The notes under the pieces were generated by a model. The model was not told the origin of the DNA. It made no database searches and saw nothing but the letters and a program-made list of their open reading frames with translations. This document shows, one piece after another, positions 42,418-53,602 of a stretch of DNA of 64,000 nucleotides. Position 1 is the stretch's first letter, and each line of letters starts with the position of its first letter. Source of the DNA: Cranoglanis bouderius (Eukaryota; Chordata; Actinopteri; Siluriformes; Cranoglanididae). Location: contig CM042556.1 of NCBI GenBank assembly GCA_023630585.1, positions 899,501-963,500 of the forward strand, in the 5' to 3' direction. A program made the translations under genes and the position numbers.

Positions 42418-44680
42418 ACTTCAACCATAACCCACTAATGTTTCTACTATATTAACACTTGTATTGTGAACAGTTGGAAAAATGCCTCAAGGGTCTTAAT
42501 ATTCATATGATCTGAATTCTAACAAGCAGTTTTGCTGTATTTTGTGAAATTTATGTGATTTCTTGTGTGTTGTGCAAGCTGACCATGCATGTCCAGGTCA
42601 GCACAACTCCTTGGACTGTGCTGAGTTACTGTCAGATCAGAGGTATCAGACTGTCTCAATTTGTAGTTTTCATACCATGGCTAACCTCATCCTTCAGCTC
42701 AAAGGATCAAGTATGATTGTTCACAGATCCCATCCTCTATCCAAGGGCTTGCTGAGGCTAGAGAGGCTTGCCCAGGTCACTGGATAAAGGAGTGGAGAGA
42801 AAAGTACAGAGAGGGAAAATGAGTTGGGTAGGGTGACGCTGGGACAAGTTTTTTGATGCCATTGAATGGTTCAGGCTCAAGGAGTGCAGTGGATAGAAGA
42901 CAAGATACCATCAACTGAAAAAAAAAAAATTCGGAGGATCTCCAGGCTAATGATTGTCAGCAAAGTATTCTATCTTGCACACTAAGTATGATTTAACTGT
43001 GGTTTTCGCCATCATAAAATGAAACCTAAAATGCATTAGCTTTCAACCTATTTCTCTTTGCACTTCAAAAATGATCTTAATTTTATAGTCCTACATTCAT
43101 TTTCTCAGGTTTTGGTGTCCCCAAAACAGTGGGGACACTGTGGTACAAAAGGTATGAAAGATGAAAAGTTATGTCAGAAGAATTGAGAGAAGAATGGAAT
43201 ATTTTTTACATTCAGATTAAAAGTGTGTCTAGTTAATTGTCTGGGAATCAGTTATTACAGAGCAGGAATATAAGTAATGATTTAAATCTGTAAAATCTTT
43301 ATTTACACTTCATGCATACAGCAGAAAGTGATTAAAAGTGTGTATTGTAATGGAGAAAATCAAGCAAAAACATTGTTACTTATTACCTTTTAGACATGTA
43401 ACATTCCATGATTTTTAGTCATGAATATTTTGTGTAACACATCAAATACACATATTCCCATCCTTGTGTTTAGTGTGCTTTTCTTACATATTTCACTTAT
43501 TTCTGGTCAGCTGGTAGAAATTTAGTCTTTATGTGCTATGATTTTGCCTCAAACTTATAAGTTGCTGTGCATGAAAGCATCATACATATGAATAAATGAA
43601 TGTAGATGTAAATGTTTTCTTTAGGGTTTCCTCTTGGTTCTACACATTCAGATTCAGCACTAACCCAAAAAGCTGGTGTGACTAACATTCATTTATTTTT
43701 GTGCTTAAACCTCTCTTTTAATTTAAGAATTTACATTAATGTACATTATGTTACATTAATTTACTTTAGACATAAGACAGATTCTAGGGGCTCAGAATGG
43801 TTGTAAATCACATTCAGGGGGAATTTTAGTCTTTTAAGAGCCACTTCAAAGCTTTGGCTCTCTGTATTAATCTTCATCAATGTAAAAACTTAGCTCACAG
43901 TGAAAGGGTGTATCTATCCTCCATTGTTGGAAACTGATAGAAGATTAATGGCCAATCTTTGATGGCACTTTGTAAAGAGTTCAAAGTATGTCTCCACCAT
44001 TTAACTTTTCTCATTATAATGGTTTAATTTCTTCTCACTTGTCTTTCTTTTTTGCTCAGATGAATCTCATCAATTGATATATTTATTATTTATTTATTTA
44101 TTTATTTTTTACTTACAGGTGCAGTCAAATTTTAGTGGCCATTTTATACTACTTGTTGGAGTTACAGAAATTGAAAGGACCTTTTTGGTGAATAAAAAGG
44201 GAAAAGATATTGAAGCCTTGAAACATATCACATAAAATTATATATGCTGAAACAGGACATATGTATATCTTGTGACAGAATTCAGTATGAATTGCATGTG
44301 ATAAGCACTGCTTTTTAACATTAACAAATGTTATTGTGATTAATCTGCTGTTGTGCAGTGCTTGAAATTGACATTGTAAATCCTTGCACTTCCTTTGATT
44401 CCCAAACCTCTCATCATAGACCTGGACCCTTGGTGCCCAGATTTAGAATTAGCATAGAAGACTCTTTTCAGAACCATGAGTTTGGCCTGAATTGCAAGAA
44501 ATTGAGCAATTACAGAGATCAGTTTCTTACAGGAATATTATACAATCTCACCTCATCTTCCTAGTGTCTGGAAGCAGAACCTCACTCTCAACGTTAAAAA
44601 GAATTCATTATCAGAAGGCAGTTGACAGTGTCTTGTAATTTATATATAATGCCCTTTAATTCAGGCGATCTCAAATCTTG
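42416..44680. other. Gene-free stretch
   Basis: Two kilobases of AT-rich DNA with no coding support. (TTTA)n occurs briefly near 44088-44107. I recognise no element. Confidence 0.4.
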
Positions 44681-44684
44681 CTCC

Positions 44685-44806
44685 CACCCTGTGTGTGCAG
44701 AGTTTGCATGTTCTTCCCGTGCTTCAGGGGCCTCTTCTGGATACTCCAGCTTCCCCCCCAGTCCAAAGTTTCCAAATTATCTGTAGTATGTGAATGAGTG
44801 TGCAGG
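44685..44806 (+). repeat. SINE/L2-type repeat, left half
   Basis: It reads TGTGTGCAGAGTTTGCATGT, TTCCCGTGCTTCAGGGGCC, TACTCCAGCTTCC and GTATGTGAATGAGTGTG. This is the middle of a common fish repeat whose tail is found at 46405-46555, with 1.6 kb of other DNA in between. Confidence 0.8.
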
Positions 44807-46404
44807 GTTTCTGCTGGTATCAAATCTAATTTAATGCTTTAATGCCTTTTTAATGCCATTTCTAACATTTTTAAAGCCATACACGACCCATGACTAACAG
44901 ATGGGTGGTGTATGGCTTTAAAAATGTTAGATGCTAATATATATATATATATATATATATAGGAGAGTCCACCTGTGAATTGTTTGTAATTGTTTGATAT
45001 CCATAAGAGCAGAGTATTTTTGTGACTTTTTTGAACAAAAGATCAAAAGTTTAAACAATAAAGACAATTTTTCACAGCCTTCTTTGCTCATATTTAACAA
45101 GGGTGCCAATATTAGTGGAGGGCAATGTAGCTGCCGACCTCCATGTAGTTCAGCATGTTCTTGCTGGAGATTATTGAGGAACTTCAAGTTCACATTTGGG
45201 CCATCCATACTAATGGAAAGGAGATGCTTCAGGTCTACATATTCCTAAGAATAGAAATAAATAAATGATTTGACATCAAAAAGAAAAAACTGAAAAGATG
45301 TTACTGCCATGTTTGGTTATTGCAAATTTGCTCTTATAATTTCAAATATAGCTTTTTAAAGCACCATCTAAAAGCAGTAAGATTCACTGAGGAATGACAA
45401 AGACATCTTGTATCTTGATTATGTATTCTAGATTTGCAATAAAAAACATGGACCACTATATGCACTAATGAACACAAAGAGCACTGTAATACTTCTATAC
45501 AAAACCTGTATCTTCATCGTTAATTCATCCAAATACATTTCCATGAACAAAAAGTACAACTATACTTACTTTGAAATGGTGCAGCAGATCCTCACTCTTT
45601 GAATGTCCCATGAACTGTGATCCAAGATAACGGGACTGGACACAACCATCCTCCCAAAATCAAACATGGACATCTAGTTGTTTATTTTTTGTCGACTGGT
45701 AGACAAAAACTCTCACAAACTCTCATCAAACATCAACACAAATGGTGCTTCAATGTTAATTGCAGAAATCAGTTTACAGGGCAAGCATAGCAGCAGGTGT
45801 GGTGTTTGTGGTGGTAGTAATAGTTGGTGAAGAGGTTACTTTGTCGGTCACGGCAAAGTAACTAGACATAGTTAATTGCTGTTTGCCTTTTACCAGTTTC
45901 GGTACCGAGCCACCAATTTGTGGATCGGATTGCATATGAGATTTAATGGCATTGACACCCATTGTACCGAGCTTAAATACCTTTTTTATAAACACTGCAA
46001 AATCCTTCTCCATGTTGATCACTAACGGGCTGCAACCATGTCTTAAATTCTTCGCCTTGCAGCCACTTTTGCTGGAATTTGCACTGCCCCATTTCTTTGC
46101 AACTTTACCAAATTTACTTTCTCTGCTCTAAGTTTTACTCCTCCAGGTCCCAGCCCCCGCTGTCCAAACATCCGGCGTTATGATAAGTTTGCACCGGCCG
46201 GAGGCAATTACCAAACTGGTTCTGCGTGTTTATCACACCAATATTGTAATATACATACATATGTATATATTTTGCGACTGCAAATCAAAGTTATTAATTA
46301 TGAATTACGAAGGCTATATTCAGAATAAAGTGGTTTATGTGGTTAATGCCATTTAAAGCCTTAATTTTCACAAAATTCATAAATGACTTTTCAATGCCCC
46401 ATGG
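44807..46404 (-). mobile_element. hAT-like element inserted in the SINE
   Basis: It begins CAGGGTTTCTGCTGG and ends with GGAAAACCTG, an imperfect inverted end. Subterminal TTTAATGCC / GGCATTAAA motifs repeat at both sides. A minus frame near 46045-45774 contains GTMGVNAIKSHMQS, and an adjacent frame TWLQPVSDQHGEGFC. Together they look like the BED-like N-terminal region of a fish hAT transposase split by a frameshift. The rest of the transposase is absent. An exact 8-bp target duplication could not be shown. Confidence 0.55.
44936..45128. repeat. (TA)n and Tc1 3'-end fragment inside the hAT-like element
   Basis: After (TA)12, bases 45020-45128 (ATCAAAAGTTTAAACAATAA to GTGCCAATATTAGTGGAGGG) match the right end of the Tc1 copy that ends at 57704. 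Confidence 0.8.
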
Positions 46405-46555
46405 AAAACCTGGTGTGAGATTGTGCCCTGTGATGGGCTGGTTACCCGTCCAGGGTGTCCCCCGCCTCATGCCCCAAGTTCCCTTGGATAGGCTCCAGGT
46501 CCCCTGCGACCCTGTGTAGGATAAGCAATACAGAAAATGGATGGATGGATGGATT
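46405..46555 (+). repeat. SINE/L2-type repeat, right half and (TGGA)n tail
   Basis: It contains GATTGTGCCCTGTGATGGGC, CCAGGGTGTCCCCCGCCTCA, GGATAGGCTCCAGGTCCCC, AGGATAAGCAATACAGAAAA and (TGGA)4. It continues the fragment at 44685-44806. Confidence 0.82.
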
Positions 46556-48321
46556 TTCCTTAATTACTATTTAGGATACTATTGAATATCTTGAATTGAA
46601 TTGGGGAGGGTAGGGGAATTTCAGGAATTAAATAAAGAAAGAATTATTAAGGCTTAGAATCTGTTTTACATCTAACTATGATTTTACTAGTAATTGCACA
46701 AAAATGACCAGTTTTTGAAACATTTAACATTAGTTTATTAGCAACCACAAAAAAAAAATACATACAATTTATTTGCTGCAGTGAATTTGAACGTTCTTTT
46801 AAAAATACCCGATATACAGTATATCAACATATCAAAACATATAAAACTTTCGCTTGACCCCTGTGCATTTGATTTTATTTATTACAACAACAACAACAAT
46901 AATAATAACAATGTAAATGGGTTATGCTTCAATCTTAGAGCAATTTTGCTTGTTTTGGAAAAAAATCTTCCATTTGATAAAAATTAAAACAAACAAACAA
47001 ACAAATAAACAGCAAATGTACTGTATGTGGGCATGTTTATTTCAGCAAATGGTTATTTCTGGTAACTGAACAAGTGTGGCATGTCAAGCATAATATTTGT
47101 ATAAAATCAATAAACTTTAATTAGAACTCCAGCTCGTGCATCATTTCAAGGATGAACCTCTATTAGTAATATATTCTGATTAGATTACGATAAGGTAAAT
47201 TCAGTGCTAGCCTAGACTAAACATCATGCTTGCAAGCCATAATCCACATTTTTATACTCAATGAATGCAAGTCATCTGCTTCTGGTAAAGCCTGAAGATT
47301 GTACTGATGAGAACTGTAAAAGCAGAGCTCTACCTTTCCTGAGGCGTTCAGCGTGCGTTATTACTCAGAGGTAAACACAGAGATATTGGGTTTTGGTCTA
47401 CTGCACATGTTTACAATTAGCACTGAACCACCTGTGGACTGCAGTCTACCAAATAAATTATAGGGGATCATTTACAAAGTTTTAAGCATATGTAGTAAAA
47501 TGTGCAGTAACATTTAGAAACACAATCATTGAAAATGTCACCTTGTAATCTGCTTATTATTCAGTTATTCATCTTAAAGCATGTTATTTAGAGCACACTA
47601 TGATTTATTCAGTAACTAAAAAAGAAACTATATGATAAAGTACGAAGTTATTGGAGTGAGGAATGTTAAAGGGATAAAGGGTTGATTATAGGGATTAGTT
47701 GTTCAATTGTGTGTGTGTGATATGTACTGTGTGTGCGTACATTTTTAGCTGTATAAAATTTTAAACACATACCACACACATACTGAGTGATTATACATGC
47801 ATCACACTTAAAAGAGGATGTATGTAATTGTCAGAGACAATGTCAGAGTAAAACAACAGGCGTGAAAATCCCATGGGAACATTGGATCAGACATAGAGGA
47901 GGCACCCTTGGCTGCTCAGCCTGGAATCACAGGCTCTTCCAAGGGATTTGAGAGAACAAACGACAGCATATGGTAGATGGAAGCAGTGTGTGTGTGCTGG
48001 GCATTGTTGTGATCAGGGCTTGTGTTTCCATTCTCTTCTTTCCCCCTCCCTGCTAGCTTCAGTCTTTCATTGTGCTTTAATTAGCCTTCAGGAGTTCAGC
48101 AGCCGGGTGTGCACGTTGCTTTTGCTTGTTTGTGTGATTGTGTACCTGTGTGTGTGTGTGGATGCTGGAGATTTCCATTTCCATTCAAGAAAATCAGTGA
48201 TGGCAATTATTGGCTGTCCAGTGGGGGTTGGGGGGGCTGGCGGTATCTTGAATCATCCAGTCTGCATTTTGCTGTTAGTGGGAAGTTAGTTGCTGTAACG
48301 AATGGCCTGACAGTAACACCA

Positions 48322-48325
<4 letters not shown>
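46556..48325. other. Gene-free stretch
   Basis: AT-rich to about 47800, then more complex sequence (47840-48290) of mixed composition. Open frames there are unsupported. Confidence 0.35.
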
Positions 48326-48370
<45 letters not shown>

Positions 48371-48380
48371 TGTGTGTGTT
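48326..48380. repeat. (CT)n-(GT)n microsatellite
   Basis: About 13 CT units followed by 14 GT units. Confidence 0.93.
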
Positions 48381-48419
48381 CTGATTCAAAATGTTGGAGA
48401 TTTAGTGTATATGGAACAG

Positions 48420-48650
48420 TGTCTGTCTCCACTGTCCCCTTTTGCAGGGCCCTAATAAACAAATCAGGCCCAGCTGCCCTTCCCAGTGCCTGCCAGGGGT
48501 CCCTATCATCTTCTGATCAAATATTAATGCGCTGATACTCTACTTGCTCACTAATCCACAGCCAATTAATATTATCTGTCAATTATTTACTGATCCTGAG
48601 GTGTGTAGCCAGGTCCCTAGGGAGGACATCGACCAGGGTTCAGAACGCAT
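48420..48650. other. Candidate conserved non-coding element
   Basis: Highly complex block with GATCAAATATTAATGCGCTG (about 48517-48536), then CCAATTAATATTATCTGTCAATTATTTA-type sequence at 48562-48590 carrying several TAAT cores. It has no frame. Of all the non-coding blocks, this looks most like a vertebrate developmental enhancer. Confidence 0.32.
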
Positions 48651-48879
48651 AATTGACTTCCTCTTCTTTTTCTTCACCCTCACCAGAACACCCCCCCCAA
48701 CCCAAACCATCCTCTTTTTTTCACTTGTTCTCAACCCCCATGCTTTCCTTTTTTCCATTTTCATTCATTTTTCAGCCTTCTTTTTTATCTCTGCTTTCTT
48801 TTTTTGTTTGTGTGCATCTTTTATCTCTAAACGGATGTCTTTTTTTTTTTTTTTTTTACAGGAGTTACACATGGGGAGG

Positions 48880-49714
48880 TTAGCATAGTGGTGCAGAAAG
48901 GCAGGAGCACAGATATGCTAACTCAAACACTGAAACTGAAGATTTCACATAACAGTGTATATTACTCTCTTCAAAGAACAGCACAAACTGGCACTAACCA
49001 GGATAGAAACAGAAGTGGGAGGCCCCCGTGCACAACTGAGCAAGAGGACAAGAACATCAGAGTCTCTAATTTGATCAACAAACATCGCACAGGTCCTCAG
49101 CTTGCAGCTTCATTGAATGGTACCCCCAAATCAAAACCAGTCTCAACATCAACAGTCAAGAGGCGACTCCAGGATGCTGGCCTTCTAGGCAGAGTTGCAA
49201 AGACAAAGCCATATCTGAGACTGGCCAATAAAGGGAAGAGATTAAGATGGGCCAAAGAACATAGACATTGGACAGAGGAAGATTAGAAAAAACTGTTATG
49301 GACAGATGATTCTAAGTTTTAGGTGTTTGGAACACAAAGAAGAACATTTGTGAGATGCAGAAAAATGAAAAGATGCTGGTGGAGTGCTTGATGCCATCTG
49401 TCAATGATGGTGGAGGAAAGGTACAACAGGACAATGAACAACAGGACAATGACCAAAAGCACAGCTCCAAACTATGCAAGAACTATTTAGAGAAGAAGCA
49501 GTAAGCTGGTATTCTATCTGTAATGGAGTGGACTGCACAAAACCAGATCTCAACCCTACTGAGCTATTGTGGGTGCAGGTTGACCGTATGGTTAATAAAA
49601 AGTGCCCATTAAGCCAATCCAACTTGTGGGAGGTGCATCAAGAAGCATGGAGTGAAATTTCCTAAGAGTACTGCAACAAATTGACAGCTAGAATGCAAAG
49701 GTCTGCAAAGCTGT
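48880..49714 (+). mobile_element. Tc1-like element, truncated at both ends
   Basis: Transposase-like sequence from the DNA-binding region to near the C-terminus (LTARMQRSAKL). About 300 bp of the catalytic core is lost after RTFVRCRK. No left terminal repeat was recognised. The right side stops at GCAAAGCTGTAG, where the next element's repeat begins. Confidence 0.8.
48888..49286 (+). pseudogene. Tc1-like transposase N-terminal half
   Basis: 132-codon frame: KISHNSVYYSLQRTAQTG, NRSGRPPCTTEQEDKNIRV (GRPR-like linker between two helix-turn-helix halves), PVSTSTVKRRLQDAGLLGRV and LRWAKEHRHWTEED. The stop replaces the Trp of the usual EEDW (TGG to TAG). The frame continues past it with LLWTDDSKF, where DES reads DDS. 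Confidence 0.85.
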
Positions 49715-51191
49715 AGAATGTCGTGGAAAAGTTCATTTATTTCAGTAATTCAACTCAAATTGTGAAACTCGTGTATTAAATAAATTCAATGCATACAGAC
49801 TGAAGTAGTTTAAGTCTTTGGTTCTTTTAATTGTGATGATTTTGGCTCACATTTAACAAAAACCCACCAATTCACTATCTCAACAAATTAGAATCTGGTG
49901 AAATGCCAATCAGCTAATCAACTCAAAACACCTGTAAAGGTGTCCTGAGCCTTCAAAATGGTCTCTCAGTTTGGTTCCCTAGGTAAGCCACAAACATTCA
50001 TTGCCAAAGAAGCTGGCTGTTCACAGAGTGCTGTATCCAAGCATGTTAACAGAAAGTTGAGTGGAAGGGAAAAGTGTGGAAGAAAAAGAAAAAGAAGCAC
50101 AACCAACCAAGAGAACCGCAGCCTTATGAGGATTGTCAAGCAAAATAGATTCAAGAATTTGAGTGAACTTCACAAGAATGGACTGAGGCTGGAGTCAAGG
50201 CATCAAGAGCCACCACACAGACGTGTCAAGGAATTTGGCTACAGTTGTCGTATTCCTCTTGTTAAGCCACTCCTGAACCACAGACAACATCAGAGGCATC
50301 TTACCTGGGCTAAGGAGAAGAAGAACTGGACTGTTGCCCAGTGGTCAAAAGTCCTCTTTTCAGATGAGAGCAAGTTTTGTATTTCATTTGGAAACCAAGG
50401 TCCTAGAGTCTGGAGGAAAGGTGGAGAAGCTCATAGCCCAAGTTGCTTGAAGTCCAGTGTTAAGTTTCCACAGTCTGTGAAGATTTGGGGTGCAATGTCA
50501 TCTGCTGGTGTTGGTCTATTGTGTTTTTTGAAAACCAAAGTCACTGCATCCGTTTACCAAGAAATTTTGGAGCACTTCATGCTTCCTTCTGCTGACCAGC
50601 TTTTTGAAGATGCTGATTTAATTTTCCAGCAGGATTTGGCATCTGCCCACACTGCCAAAAGCACCAAAAGTTGGTTAAATGACCATGGTGTTGGTGTGCT
50701 TGACTGGCCAGCAAACTCACCAGACCTGAACCCCATAGAGAATCTATGGGGTATTGTCAAGAGGAAAATGAGAAACAAGAGACCAAAAAATACAGATGAG
50801 CTGAAGGCCACTGTCAAAGAACCTGGGCTTCCATACTGCCTCAGCAGTGCCACAAACTGATCACGTCCATGCCACGCTGAATTGAAGCAGTAATTAAAGC
50901 AAAAGGAGCCCCTACCAAGTATTGAGTACATGTACAGTAAATGAACATACTTTCCAGAAGGCCAACAATTCACTAAAAATGTTTTTTTTTATTGGTTTTA
51001 TGAAGTATTCTAATTTGTTGAGATAGTGAATTGGTGGGTGCCAAAATCATCACAATTAAAAGAACCAAAGACTTAAACTACTTCAGTCTGTGTGCATTGA
51101 ATTTATTTAATACACGAGTTTCACAATTTGAGTTGAATTACTGAAATAAATTAACTTTTCCACAACATTCTAATTTATTGAGATGCACCTG
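49715..51191 (+). mobile_element. Long-ITR Tc1-like element (IR/DR type), nearly intact
   Basis: Inverted repeats of about 180 bp flank the transposase (left 49715-49894, right 51007-51191). Each repeat should hold an outer and an inner copy of a motif like TCTCAAYAAATTAGAAT, the IR/DR design of Sleeping Beauty-type elements. Right outer (about 51163-51187), right inner (51007-51023) and left inner (49878-49894) copies are present. The left outer motif and terminal CAG are missing, about 22 bp, cut at the junction with the previous element. TA follows the right end (51192-51193). Confidence 0.88.
49958..50860 (+). pseudogene. Tc1-like transposase, nearly full length with C-terminal frameshift
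   Basis: 300-codon frame, close to the family's 335-345. The N-terminal helix-turn-helix (FIAKEAGCSQSAVSKHV) is followed by a basic linker (GREKCGRKRKRS). The catalytic triad is complete: D136 (LFSDESKF), D226 (FQQDLASAHTA) and E261 (PDLNPIENLWG), with exact D34E spacing. Near residue 285 one base is missing, so the last 14 residues are out of frame. In the other frame, family-like C-terminal sequence continues with one CpG-type stop to a natural stop near 50924. The catalytic core looks undamaged but the protein is probably inactive. Confidence 0.9.
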
Positions 51192-51296
51192 TATGGTGCA
51201 TTGGTAGTGTTCTTGCCCTTTGACCAGCAGCTCAGGGGTTTGAATCCTTAACCAGAGCCTCCAGTCCCCTATATATGTGTTTGTTGATGGGGCTTA

Positions 51297-51300
<4 letters not shown>

Positions 51301-51358
<58 letters not shown>
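51301..51358. repeat. (TA)n microsatellite
   Basis: About 29 TA units, 30 bp left of a Tc1 end. Confidence 0.95.
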
Positions 51359-51360
<2 letters not shown>

Positions 51361-51387
51361 ATGTCAATATTAGTGTGTATATACATA

Positions 51388-52722
51388 CACTGGGTATAGA
51401 AAAGAATCACCCCCCTTTAAAATAATCATGTTTTGTTGCTTTCCAGCCTGAAATGAAGATGGACACAGTTATTGTTCTATCCAGCTGTATTTACTCAGTG
51501 CAACTTATAACATCCAAGTGAAAGATACAACACCAACATGTCAGAAAAAATTTAGAAATATGAAAAATTAAAAAACAGAATCACTGAGTTGGAAACTGGA
51601 GTCAACCAGTTTGTTGAACCACCTTTTGCTTTAATTCGAAATGTCTCTACTAACTTTGCGCATCTAGACTTTGCAATATTTGCCCACTCTTCCTTGCAGA
51701 ACTGCTCAAGTTCAGTTAAATTTGATGGTGACCGTTTGTGGTCTTCAAGTCATTCCACAGATTTTCAATGGGGTTTAAGTCTGGGCTCTGACTAGGCCAT
51801 GTAAGGATATTCACCTTTTTCTCTGTCAACCACTGTGTGGTCAGTTTTGCTGTGTGCTTTGGGTCATTGTCATGTTGGAAGGTAAACCTTCTTCCCATTG
51901 ACAACTTTCTGGCAGAGGGCAGCAGATTTTCCTCAAGAATTTGACGGTATTTTGCCCCATCCATTTTCCTTCTGTCCTGACAAGTGCTCTAGTCCCTGCT
52001 GCAGAGAAACACCCCCATAACAGGATATTACCATCTCCATGCTTTACTGTAGGAATGGTGTTATTTGGATGTTGAGCTGTATTGGATATCCGCCAGACAT
52101 ATCATTTATATATGTCAAATAATTCAATTTTAGTCTCATCTGACCTGAATCTTCAAGGTGCGTTTTCACAAAGCTCAGTTGTAAATGCATGTGGCCTTTC
52201 TTGAGGAGTGGCTTTTTTTCTTGCAACCCTTCCATACAAGCCACATTTCTGGAGAATTTGTGATATTATTGTCACATGCACACAATAACCACTCTTTGTC
52301 ATAAATTACTGCAACTGCAGTACACACAGAGTTGCTGTAGGCCTCTTGGTATCCTCTCTGACCAGTTTCCTCCTGGAAACCAGTTTTTTTGTATCTATCT
52401 CCTGACTTGTGCCTGTCCACAACTTTATTCCGGAGATCTTTTGACAGTGCCTTGTCACCCATAAGTGATTGTTTAATCTTTAGTTGCACTACCAAGAACT
52501 GAAAAATGTTCCAGGAAAGCTCTTTTCATGTTGAGCTAATCAAAATGACCACAGCTGATCACAGTTGAAAGTCAAATGGCTTTGTGTGGCTTTATGTTAT
52601 AAGTTGCATGGAGTAAATACATCTGGATAAAACAAAAACTGTGTCCGTCTTCATTTCAGGCTGAAAAGGAACAAAATGTGATTATTTTAAGGGGGGGGGG
52701 GCGTGATTCTTTTCTATAAAGT
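51388..52722 (-). mobile_element. Tc1-like element with both ends, decayed
   Basis: The left end CACTGGGTATAGAAAAGAATC is inverted at the right end as GTGATTCTTTTCTATAAAGTG. Inner parts of the repeat also pair (ATGAAGATGGACACAGTT with CTGTGTCCGTCTTCATTT). TA precedes the left end. Transposase pieces are in two frames on the minus strand: an N-terminal piece at 52495-52175 (SKDLRNKVVDRHKSGDRYKK) and a catalytic piece at 51964-51716. Confidence 0.87.
51716..51964 (-). pseudogene. Tc1-like transposase, C-terminal catalytic fragment
   Basis: 82-codon frame with GAKYRQILEENLLPSARKL, FQHDNDPKHTAKLTTQWL (second Asp) and WPSQSPDLNPIENLWNDLK (catalytic Glu). The frame is broken before the usual C-terminus and after the first Asp region. 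Confidence 0.85.
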
Positions 52723-52737
52723 GATATGTGAAGACCA

Positions 52738-52982
52738 ATGTATGGTAACCCATACTCGGGAATATGTCCTCTGCATTTAACCCATCCAAGTTAGTGCATA
52801 CACATTAGGAGTTGTGAGTAGTGAACACACCCGGAGCAGTGGGCAGCCATTTTTGCTGTGGCACCCAGGGAGCAGTTGAGGGTTAAGGGCCTTGCTCAAG
52901 TGCCCAACAGTGGCAGCCCAGCAGTGCTTGGATTTGAACTCACGGCCTTCCGATCAGTAGCCCAACTTCTTAACCACCACCC
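52738..52982 (+). repeat. Fish SINE-like repeat
   Basis: It contains TCCTCTGCATTTAACCCATC, CCCGGAGCAGTGGGCAGCC, CACCCAGGGAGCAGTTGAG, AGGGCCTTGCTCAAGTGCCC, TTGAACTCACGGCCTTCCGA and TAACCACCACCCACTG. This order of motifs is found throughout teleost genomes. Confidence 0.75.
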
Positions 52983-52983
52983 A

Positions 52984-53096
52984 CTGTGTGTGTGTGTGTG
53001 TGTGTGCGCACGCACGCACGCACACACACACACACACACACTTTGGTCGTGAGTTCAAATCCCAGCACACATATATACACATAGACACACACGCAT

Positions 53097-53194
<98 letters not shown>

Positions 53195-53206
53195 ATATAT
53201 ATATAT

Positions 53207-53240
<34 letters not shown>
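52984..53240. repeat. Compound (GT)n/(CA)n/(TA)n region
   Basis: (TG)n, (CGCA)n/(CA)n, a short unique segment, (AC)n at 53098-53128, (TA)n to about 53187, and (CA)n ending at 53240. It immediately abuts the Tc1 left end at 53241. Confidence 0.93.
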
Positions 53241-53245
<5 letters not shown>

Positions 53246-53270
53246 CCCTCCACTAACGTTGGCACCCGTG
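53241..53270 (+). mobile_element. Tc1-like element, left terminal repeat (split)
   Basis: CAGTACCCTCCACTAACGTT and GGCACCCGTG are the complement of the right end at 57662-57704. The Gypsy element interrupts after CCGTG, and the Tc1 resumes at 56270 with GTAAATAGGAAAATATGAGC. Confidence 0.88.
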
Positions 53271-53378
53271 TGTTAGAATACAGACTCGGAGCAGGATGCA
53301 ATTGCAGGTAAAAGCCAGTTTATTAGGAACAGCAGTATATTAGGAGCAGATACCAATCCAAAGCGTAAGGCAAGAGGC
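53271..53378 (-). repeat. 3' LTR remnant (R/U5 part)
   Basis: It matches the 5' LTR with about ten differences over 108 bp. The U3 portion is missing, so the deletion breakpoint lies between this and the RNase H fragment near 53420. Confidence 0.8.
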
Positions 53379-53602
53379 AGTGTGAATATACAGTCCAGGG
53401 TCGAGCAATCTGCAAACAATATCCCAGTAAAGTGAAATCTTGTGAAGAATAGTGACCAGCAGGCTTGTCTAGGGTTGAGGTGCTTGGCTGTGCATAAGTA
53501 TTCCAGGTTCTTGTGGTCAGTGAAGATACAAAAGGGGTGTTCTGCTCCCTCCAGCCAATGTCTCCATTCCTCCAGTGCTAACTTCACGGCAAGCAGCCCA
53601 CA

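Noticed and set aside
47948..48384. Frames of 113 and 91 codons with hydrophobic stretches
   Set aside because: They run into (CT)n/(GT)n repeats and overlap each other in different frames.
53273..53587. 104-codon frame as a complete RNase H gene
   Set aside because: Only the first part is RNase H; the remainder is translated LTR after the deletion junction.
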